DNA from: JBDSGC01 sp046594105
Lineage (GTDB): Bacteria > Acidobacteriota > Thermoanaerobaculia > Gp7-AA8
Direction: 5' to 3'
Length of the DNA: 7,243 nucleotides
Assembly: GCA_046594105.1 (NCBI GenBank)
Contig: JBKJQB010000286.1
Location: 1-7,243 of the forward strand
The notes under the pieces were generated by a model. The model searched no databases and had not been told where the DNA came from. It worked only from the letters and a program-made list of their open reading frames with translations. The translations under genes and the position numbers were made by a program. This document shows positions 1-5,278 of this stretch, one piece after another (the first letter of the stretch is position 1; each line of letters opens with the position of its first letter).

Positions 1-2
1 GC

Positions 3-500
3 GATCCCGCCGGCGGCTTCTTCGACACCGCGGCCGACGCTGAGAAACTGATTACGCGTCCGAAGGATCTCTTCGATAACGCCACTCCCGGTGCCAACTC
101 CGTCACCGCAGAAGTCCTGCTCCGACTTGCACTGCTGACCGGAAATGAGTCGTTGGTGGAAAGGGCCGGCAAGACCCTCGACTCGATCTGGCCGCTCGCT
201 GAAAAATATCCATCTGGGTTTGGCTTTCTTCTCGGCGTTGCGGAATGGCGCGCAGGCCAGCCGAAGGAACTCGCCATCACCGGAGATGTTGCCAGCGACG
301 CGTTCCGCAACCTGCAGCGAGTCATCGGCGAAACCTATCTGCCGCACCGCGTGCTGGCCGCCGGCTCAGAGTCTTCAGACCTGCCTCTTCTGCAGCATCG
401 CGAGATGACGAAAGCGATGGCTTACCTCTGTACCGGCTATGCCTGTCAGGAGCCGGTGTCGGATCCGGAGCGATTGCGCGCGCTTCTCGAGTCGCGATGA
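3..500 (+). CDS. C-terminal part of a YyaL/SPATA20-type (DUF255) thioredoxin-domain protein, 5'-truncated by the window edge
   Basis: The reading frame is open from base 3 and ends in TGA at 498-500, leaving about 165 residues of what is normally a protein of around 600-700 residues. The fragment begins with a DPAGGFFDT segment, followed by the RPKDLFDNATPGANS stretch and an LLRLALLTG helix, then near the end AMAYLCTGYACQEPVSD. This order matches the C-terminal half of the YyaL/SPATA20 family, which carries an N-terminal thioredoxin-like domain and a C-terminal (alpha/alpha)6-barrel resembling sugar epimerases and glycosidases. The N-terminal thioredoxin part lies outside the window, so whether its CxxC motif is intact cannot be judged. 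The biochemical function of the family is poorly defined. The gene is followed by a palindromic repeat, and the next gene (DUF1304) converges on it. Family assignment is from recognised motifs; no function is claimed. Confidence 0.87.
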   Translation, partial: DPAGGFFDTAADAEKLITRPKDLFDNATPGANSVTAEVLLRLALLTGNESLVERAGKTLDSIWPLAEKYPSGFGFLLGVAEWRAGQPKELAITGDVASDAFRNLQRVIGETYLPHRVLAAGSESSDLPLLQHREMTKAMAYLCTGYACQEPVSDPERLRALLESR

Positions 501-516
501 GGAGCCGCTGCCTCTC

Positions 517-626
517 GTAGCGCCGGCATCCCTGCCGGCCGTGCCGCGGGCATCCTGCCCGCGGGAACTCGCCCAGTAGCGCCGGCTGGAAGCCGACGCC
601 ACGGCCGGCAAGGATGCCGGCGCTAC
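517..626. repeat. Nested palindromic intergenic repeat (REP/REPIN-like), terminal inverted arms of 23 bases
   Basis: The left arm, 517-539, begins GTAGCGCCGGCATCC. The right arm, 604-626, is its reverse complement with a single mismatch over 23 bases. Between them lies a perfect 7-bp stem, CCGCGGG (544-550) and CCCGCGG (558-564), around the loop CATCCTG, and a third GTAGCGCCGGC unit at 576-586. The segment sits between two converging genes (YyaL-type and DUF1304). It could fold into one long cruciform or RNA hairpin and act as a bidirectional terminator, although it lacks a T-tract. The unit GCCGGCCGTGCCG at 534-546 is the reverse complement of the core of the repeats at 3515 and 5100, so these belong to one dispersed family. 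Confidence 0.85.
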
Positions 627-677
627 GTTCGCTTCGCTCAGAATCACGGGCGCGCAGGAACCGGTCCTCGCATAGCG

Positions 678-1040
678 TCAGCGATGCGCCATCACGGTCG
701 CCAGCAATGCGAACAATCCCGGCAGGGCCTGCACGTAGAGGATCGATCGCTTCGCTGTCAGACCGCCGAAGATTCCGGCGATGACCACGCAGAGCAGGAA
801 GAACACTTTGATGGAGAAGGCCTGATCGCCGCCGAACAGGCTCCAGATCAGACCGGCGGCGAGGAAGCCGTTGTAGAGACCCTGGTTGGCTGCCAGCGGC
901 GCGGAGCCTTCGGCCAGTTCGGGCGAGAGGGCGAACACCTTTCGTCCCAGCGGCTTGTTCCAGAAGAACATCTCCAGGACCAGAAACCCGAGGTGAAGGA
1001 AGGCCACCAGACCGATCAGGACGTTGGCGAGCATGCTCAT
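678..1040 (-). CDS. DUF1304 family four-helix integral membrane protein
   Basis: This encodes 120 residues, the usual length for DUF1304 proteins. The family hallmark ANQGLYNGFLAAGL is at residues 51-64, and an FWNKPLGRKVF segment follows the first helix. Four hydrophobic stretches (about 4-26, 51-69, 76-95 and 100-118) indicate an inner-membrane protein with almost no soluble part. The start ATG at 1040 has a good ribosome-binding site, GAGGAG, 8 bases upstream. A second ATG two codons in is less well placed. The gene is divergent from the TetR-type regulator, with 186 bases between the start codons, an arrangement typical of a regulator and a target it controls. The family has no established biochemical function, so a role in transport or stress is only a guess. 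Confidence 0.9.
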   Translation of the reverse strand: MSMLANVLIGLVAFLHLGFLVLEMFFWNKPLGRKVFALSPELAEGSAPLAANQGLYNGFLAAGLIWSLFGGDQAFSIKVFFLLCVVIAGIFGGLTAKRSILYVQALPGLFALLATVMAHR

Positions 1041-1226
1041 CGTTTTTTCTCCTCAGGCGGACAAAAGCCGAGAGCTACGGTACACGCGTGAGGAGGAATG
1101 GGGAACCAGAAGGAGCCGGGTGAGTAGTGGCATTTGCGCTGGAAGCCGGTGTTCCGAAAAGGCTGCGATCCTGACGAGGGCCCGTGCCGCTTGTTTTAAA
1201 ACGAACGTTCGTACTATTCTGTCGGC
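1041..1226. promoter_or_regulatory. Divergent intergenic promoter region between the DUF1304 gene and the tetR-type gene
   Basis: These 186 bases separate two genes transcribed outward. The left edge carries the ribosome-binding site of the DUF1304 gene. The right edge holds the 12-base palindrome and the probable promoter of the regulator: TTGTTT at 1191-1196 and TACTAT at 1212-1217, with a short 15-base spacer. Apart from these I see no convincing structure in 1061-1185. The short frames that cross it do not resemble proteins. Confidence 0.5.
1201..1212. promoter_or_regulatory. Probable TetR-family operator, perfect palindrome ACGAACGTTCGT
   Basis: The sequence ACGAACGTTCGT is identical to its own reverse complement. 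It ends 14 bases before the ATG of the TetR-type regulator and overlaps or abuts the likely -10 element. TetR-family dimers usually bind palindromes of about this size in their own promoters, and half-sites of the ACGAACGTTCGT type are common among them. Autoregulation, and possibly control of the divergent DUF1304 gene, is inferred from position. No binding data exist here. Confidence 0.72.
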
Positions 1227-1817
1227 ATGAGCAAGGGCCAGCAGACTCGGGAGGCCATCCTGGAAACGGCGCGGGCATCTGCCAGCACGGTGGGGCTGAC
1301 CGCGCTCAGCATCGGCGAGCTGGCCCGCAGCGTGGGGATGTCCAAGAGCGGGCTGTTCGCCCACTTCGAGTCGAAGGAGAATCTCCAGCTGGAGGTCCTT
1401 CGCTCCTCAGTGGATCATTTCATCGAGGTGGTGGTCGCTCCGGCCCTGCGGAAGCCGCGCGGAGAGGAACGGGTCAGAGCTCTGTTCGAAGGATGGTTCC
1501 ACTGGGCCAGCAAGGCCTCGCTGCCGGGTGGCTGCATCTTCATCTCCGCCGCCAGCGAGTTCGACGATCAGCCCGGCTCCGTCCGCGACCTTCTGGTCAC
1601 CACCCAGCGCCAGTGGCTGGCCACTCTGGCGCGCGCCGCGGCCATCGCGGTGAAGGAACGCCATTTCCGCAAGGGCCTGGACACCGAGCAATTTGCTCAT
1701 GACCTCTACTCCATCGCCCTGGCCTATCACCACTTCTCCCGCCTGCTGAAGATGCCTGGAGCACGCAAGCGCGCCCTGCATTCCTTCGAGCAGCTCATCG
1801 CCTCCGCCCGAACCTGA
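1227..1817 (+). CDS. TetR/AcrR family transcriptional regulator
   Basis: This 196-residue protein has the standard TetR layout. The N-terminal DNA-binding domain contains a helix-turn-helix at about 27-46, read as LSIGELARSVGMSKSGLFAHF, preceded by the usual TREAILETA first helix and followed by SKENL. The C-terminal ligand and dimerisation domain carries GGCIF (101-105) and EFDDQPG (111-117), a signature of one TetR subfamily. The effector cannot be deduced. The ATG at 1227 lacks an obvious ribosome-binding site and lies only 14 bases from the operator palindrome, so the transcript may be leaderless or nearly so. The alpha/beta hydrolase gene starts 15 bases after its stop, pointing to cotranscription, and the DUF1304 gene is divergent. 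It is most likely a repressor of itself and these neighbours, by position. Confidence 0.93.
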   Translation: MSKGQQTREAILETARASASTVGLTALSIGELARSVGMSKSGLFAHFESKENLQLEVLRSSVDHFIEVVVAPALRKPRGEERVRALFEGWFHWASKASLPGGCIFISAASEFDDQPGSVRDLLVTTQRQWLATLARAAAIAVKERHFRKGLDTEQFAHDLYSIALAYHHFSRLLKMPGARKRALHSFEQLIASART

Positions 1818-1832
1818 AACGAAAGGAATCGC

Positions 1833-2714
1833 ATGTCCACTTCTCAGGCCTCCGCCCTTCCTCAAAACATTACCAACGTTCGGTCTGTGCCCATGGCCCT
1901 ACGCCTCATCGGTCGAGTTCTGCATACGTTGGATTGGATTGCTCCCCGTTTGGCCACCCGCTTGGCGGCCCGGATGTTTCTCACGCCGCGCCACCCGCCC
2001 CGCCCCGCCTCCGAGTCGGAATGGTGCGCCACCGCCCATGCCGAACGAAGGACTGTCGCCGGCCTGCCGGTGATGATCTGGAGCCGCGGCGAAGGCCCGC
2101 CGATCCTTCTCCTGCATGGATGGGAAGGGCGCGGCTCGCAGCTCGGTCCCCTCGCGGACGCGCTGGTTCTTCAGGGCTACCGCGTGGTCACACCCGACTT
2201 CCCCGCGCATGGCGACTCCAGCGGGCGGCGGAGCAACCTCCTGGAGTTCGCAGCGATCACCCGGACACTGATTGAGGAACTGAACGCGCCAGCAGTCATC
2301 GCCCACTCCTTCGCCTGTGCCGCCACGAACCTGGCCCTGCGCGACCTTCCCTCGTTCCGCGGCCGCCTGGTCTACCTGGCACCGCCGGAAGACTTCGAAT
2401 ATTTCACGTCAGCTTTCGGAGCGATGCTCGGCCTCTCCGACAATCTGGGCGACCGCGTGGCCCGGCACATCGAACGAACCTTCGACATTCGCTGGTCGGA
2501 GCTGCGGGGCATCGCGCTGGCACCACGGATGACCGCTCCGTTGTTGGTCATTCACGACGAAGACGATCTGGATGTACCGGTGCGGTTCGGCCGGACGCTG
2601 GCCGCCGCCTGGCCGGGAGCGAAGCTCATGATCACGAACGGGCTGGGACACCGGCGCATCCTTCGCCACCCGGACGTGATTGCAGCCGCTCAGACTTTCA
2701 TGGAGACCAGATAG
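1833..2714 (+). CDS. Alpha/beta-fold hydrolase
   Basis: This 293-residue protein has the alpha/beta hydrolase core: ILLLHGWEGRG (91-101) provides the HG oxyanion region, PDFPAHGDSSG (121-131) follows strand 4, and the nucleophile elbow reads AHSFA with Ser159. The acid is probably Asp245 in DEDDLDVP, and the base His273 in GLGHRRIL, so the Ser-Asp-His triad looks complete. The elbow departs from the usual G-x-S-x-G, having alanine in both glycine positions. About 60 residues before the core are rich in arginine and hydrophobic residues and may form a membrane-associated helix. The ATG at 1833 has AAAGGA 5 bases upstream. Substrate is unknown; esterase-like activity on a small or lipid-like ester is the default expectation. 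The gap to the TetR-type gene is 15 bases, so they are probably one operon. Confidence 0.9.
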   Translation: MSTSQASALPQNITNVRSVPMALRLIGRVLHTLDWIAPRLATRLAARMFLTPRHPPRPASESEWCATAHAERRTVAGLPVMIWSRGEGPPILLLHGWEGRGSQLGPLADALVLQGYRVVTPDFPAHGDSSGRRSNLLEFAAITRTLIEELNAPAVIAHSFACAATNLALRDLPSFRGRLVYLAPPEDFEYFTSAFGAMLGLSDNLGDRVARHIERTFDIRWSELRGIALAPRMTAPLLVIHDEDDLDVPVRFGRTLAAAWPGAKLMITNGLGHRRILRHPDVIAAAQTFMETR

Positions 2715-2801
2715 CGAAGACGCCCGCTCGCTCTCTCGGAACGATCGTTGTAGGTTCTTTCTGCTGACATCGCGCATCCACGCCGGGCCGGCAGGCCCCT
2801 C

Positions 2802-2807
2802 TACAAT
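2802..2807 (+). promoter_or_regulatory. Candidate -10 box TACAAT for the glycosyltransferase gene
   Basis: TACAAT matches the bacterial -10 consensus in five of six positions and ends 12 bases before the ATG at 2820. Transcription would start only a few bases before the codon, giving a leaderless or near-leaderless mRNA, which agrees with the absence of a ribosome-binding site there. No good -35 element is visible at the expected distance. Confidence 0.45.
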
Positions 2808-2819
2808 GGCGCGCGACTC

Positions 2820-3509
2820 ATGACCTTCGACATCGTCATTCCCGCGCGAGACGAAGCCCTGACCATTGCTGCCGTGGTTCGCGCAGCGCGTGCCGCGCCG
2901 AACGTCGGGCGCGTGCTGGTCATCGATGACGGCTCCCGCGACGGCACCGCGACCGCGGCCCGCGACGCCGGCGCGGAAGTGATGGCCTCGCGTGGTGAAG
3001 GCAGCAAGGCGCTCGCTCTGGCCACCGGCGTGGCGCACTCCAGTGCTGAGCTCCTCGTCTTCTTCGACGCCGACATCCTCCGGGCCGAGCCGAGGCACTT
3101 CCAGTCGCTGATCGCCCCGGTCGCCGAGGGGGCGTTCGCCATGTGTTGCGGGATCATCGACTATGGCCCGCTGCGGAATCCCCTCTTTCTTCGACTGCCT
3201 CCCATCACCGGCTTGCGCGCTCTGCGAAGGAGCGTCTTCGAAGCGATTCCGCCATCGAAGCTCAACGGATTCCAGATCGAGATCATGATCAACGAAGTGA
3301 TCGCCCGGGGAGGGATGCCGTCGGCCATCCGCGTTCTGGAGGGAGTGGGGCATCGTTCCAAGGTCGACAAGCTGGGCCGCGCCGCCGGCACCCGCGCGCA
3401 CCTGGCCATGACTGCGGAACTGCTCCATTGCCTGACCTTCGTCCCCTGGTGGACGTACCGCAGTTACCTTCGCAATCTGACGGTGCTCCCGGCGATGCCT
3501 CTGGCCTGA
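2820..3509 (+). CDS. Family 2 (GT-A fold) glycosyltransferase, short soluble form
   Basis: This 229-residue protein starts directly with the GT-A fold strand FDIVIPARDEA, continues with VLVIDDGSRDGT (32-43) binding the nucleotide, and has a D-x-D metal-binding motif in FFDADIL (Asp83 and Asp85). GEGSKALALATG (59-70) corresponds to the helix that precedes the metal site. The second half contains TGLRALRRSVF and NGFQIEIMIN, the expected acceptor-side region. The length is short for GT2 enzymes and there is no clear transmembrane segment, although the aromatic C terminus (LTFVPWWTYRSYL) could touch the membrane. Donor and acceptor cannot be read from sequence; polyprenyl phosphate or lipid glycosylation and glucosyl-glycerate-type synthesis are both possible. 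No ribosome-binding site precedes the ATG. It appears to be its own transcription unit, 105 bases after the hydrolase and followed by a repeat. Confidence 0.9.
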   Translation: MTFDIVIPARDEALTIAAVVRAARAAPNVGRVLVIDDGSRDGTATAARDAGAEVMASRGEGSKALALATGVAHSSAELLVFFDADILRAEPRHFQSLIAPVAEGAFAMCCGIIDYGPLRNPLFLRLPPITGLRALRRSVFEAIPPSKLNGFQIEIMINEVIARGGMPSAIRVLEGVGHRSKVDKLGRAAGTRAHLAMTAELLHCLTFVPWWTYRSYLRNLTVLPAMPLA

Positions 3510-3514
3510 CGCAA

Positions 3515-3560
3515 GGCCGGCACGGCCGGCGGCGCTGGTTGCCCAAGGCTCCGCCAGGAT
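3515..3560. repeat. 46-base GC-rich dispersed repeat, copy A (3' end of the glycosyltransferase gene)
   Basis: The segment begins GGCCGGCACGGCCGGCGGCG, 5 bases after the TGA of the glycosyltransferase gene. It matches the segment at 5100-5145 with no gaps: the first 20 bases are identical and most of the remaining 26 also match. The core GCCGG-CACGG-CCGGC can form a short stem. It probably belongs to the same family as the element at 517-626. Confidence 0.8.
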
Positions 3561-3659
3561 CACGCACCAGGACTTTCTGCCGCGCCGGCTCCAAGGTCGC
3601 ATTGCCCCGTCAGGGGGTTCCTACTATGAGAGACTCAGCTCCCACTCGCGACAATTCAG

Positions 3660-3665
3660 TAGAAT
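3660..3665 (+). promoter_or_regulatory. Candidate -10 box TAGAAT for the radical SAM gene
   Basis: TAGAAT is five-sixths of the -10 consensus and lies 54 bases before the preferred ATG at 3720, allowing a leader of about 45-50 bases that would contain the purine-rich ribosome-binding region. A TACTAT at 3622-3627 is an alternative. Neither has a convincing -35 partner, so the assignment is weak. Confidence 0.3.
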
Positions 3666-3686
3666 TCACAAGTCGTTTTCAACTTG

Positions 3687-3712
3687 AGGAGGAAGGAGGG
3701 TTGCGCACCTCC
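3687..3712 (+). promoter_or_regulatory. Purine-rich ribosome-binding region with a possible sequestering hairpin, leader of the radical SAM gene
   Basis: AGGAGG (3687-3692) and AAGGAGG (3693-3699) form a double Shine-Dalgarno stretch. GGAGG at 3695-3699 can pair with CCTCC at 3708-3712 around an 8-base loop. This would mask the second site and shorten the effective distance from the first to the ATG at 3720. From the second site the linear distance to that ATG is 20 bases, unusually long, so the fold may matter. A TTG at 3701, ideally spaced from AGGAGG, opens a 5-codon frame ending at 3718, one base before the ATG; translational coupling is possible. Confidence 0.4.
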
Positions 3713-3719
3713 GGATGAC

Positions 3720-5099
3720 ATGATCGGACAACCGTTGTCGCTGTCCCGCGCATGGTCGCTGTTCCGCGATCCCGTCACTGCAGAGAAACGGGCGCTGATG
3801 GCGGAACGATGGTCCGAGCTGGACTCCTCGGTGAAAATCGCAGGCCAGGGACTGGGCCGCAAGGCGACCGGCTGCGGCGCCACCATCGGCATCCAGCCGA
3901 AATGCGACTTCTCCTGCACCGGCTGCTACCTCGGCAGCGAAGCAAACCAGATCCCGCCGATGCCTCTGCGCGCCGTGCTCGATCAACTCGACCTGCTCCG
4001 TGCCCGCCTGGGACCGAAGAGCAACGTCCAGATCACTGATGGCGAGGTCACCCTCCGTCCGGCGGAAGAGCTGGTGGAGATTCTCCGCTACGCCCGTTCC
4101 ATCGGCATCGTGCCGATGCTCATGACGCATGGCGACACCTTCCGCCGGCAGCCCGGGCTGCTGGAGCGCCTCATGGTGGAAGGCTTTCTCACCGAAGTCT
4201 CCATCCACATCGACATCACCCAGCGTGGCCGGGATGGCTATCGCTCTCCCAAGTCAGAAGTGGAGCTGATGCCGCTGCGCGACGAGTACGCGGCAATGCT
4301 GCGGCAGGCCAGGAAAGCGACCGGTCGCCGGCTGCGCGCGGCCATGACCATGACCATCACCCGCGACAACGTGTCGCAGGTCTCCGATGTCGTCGGCTGG
4401 CTGATCCGCAACCGCGACGCCTTCTCGCTGATCAGTTTTCAGCCTCTGGCGCAAGTCGGCCGGACGCGCAAAAATCTTCAGGGAGTCACGCCTGCGGAGC
4501 TCTGGGACGAGGTGCGCAAAGCCACCAGCGCCTACGGGCTCGATATCCCGGGCACGGAGCCGATGCACTTCGGCCACCCCGATTGCACGCGCTTCGTTCC
4601 CATCCTGGCCGTGCAGCCGAAAGGATCAGACCGCCCAAAACTGATCCAGTTCATCCGGGACGAGCCCACCGACATCAGCATCATGGAAGAGTTTTTCAAC
4701 GAGGGGCTCGGCGGGGTCGCTTTCCGTGATGACCTTCCGCTGGAGATGGCTGCGCGTGGCGCCGGCATGTTGAAGAGCAATCCGCGCTTTCTTTTCGGAC
4801 GGGCGCGACGGTGGGTCAACGCGCGACTGAAGCAGGAACTGGGAACCTCTCTCCTGCCGCTCCTGCTCAAGGGCACTGCCGGCAAGGTCCGCGTGGATGG
4901 CCTCACGCTGACCAGCCATCACTTCATGAGCCCCGACGAGCTCACTACCGACACCGGCCGCGCGCGCCTCGACGCCTGCGTGTTCCGCCTCCCCTACAAC
5001 GGAGAGATGGTGCCGATGTGCCAGATGAACGCCGGCGGCGTGCGCGAGAAGATGTACGCCGAGCTCACCGCGGGCGCGCAACAGCCCACCGCATCCTGA
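3720..5099 (+). CDS. Radical SAM superfamily protein with additional C-terminal cysteines, possibly lipid-acting
   Basis: With the ATG at 3720 the protein is 459 residues; an in-frame TTG at 3684 would add 12 residues but has no upstream ribosome-binding site. The radical SAM motif CDFSCTGCY (Cys62, Cys66, Cys69) binds the 4Fe-4S cluster that cleaves S-adenosylmethionine. ITDGEVTLRP (about 95-104) occupies the position of the usual GGEP motif, and further barrel strands follow (MLMTHGD, VSIHIDI, AMTMTI, LISFQPL). After the barrel come HFGHPDC (Cys289) and a C-terminal HHFM...DACVFRLPYNGEMVPMCQMNA block with Cys420 and Cys434, suggesting an auxiliary cluster or metal site. This C-terminal pattern recalls the MJ0619/Tes group, which joins lipid chains, but the resemblance is loose. 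The substrate is unknown. The gene ends directly at a 46-base repeat and is convergent with the DUF547 gene. Confidence 0.9.
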   Translation: MIGQPLSLSRAWSLFRDPVTAEKRALMAERWSELDSSVKIAGQGLGRKATGCGATIGIQPKCDFSCTGCYLGSEANQIPPMPLRAVLDQLDLLRARLGPKSNVQITDGEVTLRPAEELVEILRYARSIGIVPMLMTHGDTFRRQPGLLERLMVEGFLTEVSIHIDITQRGRDGYRSPKSEVELMPLRDEYAAMLRQARKATGRRLRAAMTMTITRDNVSQVSDVVGWLIRNRDAFSLISFQPLAQVGRTRKNLQGVTPAELWDEVRKATSAYGLDIPGTEPMHFGHPDCTRFVPILAVQPKGSDRPKLIQFIRDEPTDISIMEEFFNEGLGGVAFRDDLPLEMAARGAGMLKSNPRFLFGRARRWVNARLKQELGTSLLPLLLKGTAGKVRVDGLTLTSHHFMSPDELTTDTGRARLDACVFRLPYNGEMVPMCQMNAGGVREKMYAELTAGAQQPTAS

Positions 5100-5145
5100 G
5101 GCCGGCACGGCCGGCGGCGTTGGTTCGCGAAGCGTCCGCCACGAT
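5100..5145. repeat. 46-base GC-rich dispersed repeat, copy B (3' end of the radical SAM gene)
   Basis: This copy starts on the base after the TGA of the radical SAM gene and is the partner of 3515-3560. The first 20 bases are identical, position 21 differs (T instead of C), TGGTT is shared, and the rest has scattered substitutions ending in CCGCCA and GAT. Both copies are in the same orientation relative to the gene upstream. Confidence 0.8.
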
Positions 5146-5193
5146 TTTCGCTCCACGCCGCTTCTAATCACACCCACGACGCCTCTCACGATC

Positions 5194-5231
5194 GAGTTCC
5201 TTCTCCCCGCCGCAGCGGGGAGAGGGAACTC
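5194..5231. terminator. Strong 17-bp hairpin between converging genes, probable bidirectional terminator and repeat-family member
   Basis: GAGTTCCTTCTCCCCGC (5194-5210) pairs with 5215-5231 around the loop CGCA. All 17 positions pair in the plus-strand RNA, one of them as a G-U wobble. It lies between the radical SAM gene, ending at 5099 on the plus strand, and the DUF547 gene, ending at 5279 on the minus strand, so it can serve both. No T-tract follows on either side, so it is not a textbook intrinsic terminator. The CTTCTCCCC...GGGGAG core is shared with the hairpins at 7127 and 7216, showing it is also a dispersed repeat. Confidence 0.7.
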
Positions 5232-5278
5232 GGGTGAGGATGTGTCATCGAGATCTCAACAGCGCTGCATCGCGCTAC

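Noticed and set aside
2740..2749. Palindrome AACGATCGTT after the hydrolase gene, considered as a second site for the TetR-type regulator
   Set aside because: It is only 10 bases, its half-site differs from ACGAACGTTCGT, and it is not placed at a promoter I can support. Palindromes of this size occur by chance.
2409..3602. 397-residue minus-strand frame opposite the hydrolase and glycosyltransferase genes
   Set aside because: It lies antisense to two recognised genes, spans their intergenic region, and its composition (many G, R, D, H) shows no domain; a GC-rich antisense artefact.
3605..3616. CCCC-GTCA-GGGG mini hairpin considered as the glycosyltransferase terminator
   Set aside because: A four-base-pair stem with no T-tract is too weak to support a terminator call.
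3626..3718. A 30-codon frame (ATG at 3626) just upstream of the radical SAM gene, considered as a RiPP precursor peptide
   Set aside because: It has no ribosome-binding site and no cysteine or repeated core, its end is simply the purine-rich leader read as protein, and the best -10 box (3660) lies inside it. The radical SAM protein also does not show a recognisable peptide-binding RRE domain.
3143..3718. Long plus-strand frame overlapping the glycosyltransferase gene
   Set aside because: It is a shadow of the glycosyltransferase in another frame; its translation is arginine- and proline-rich low-complexity sequence typical of out-of-frame GC-rich DNA.
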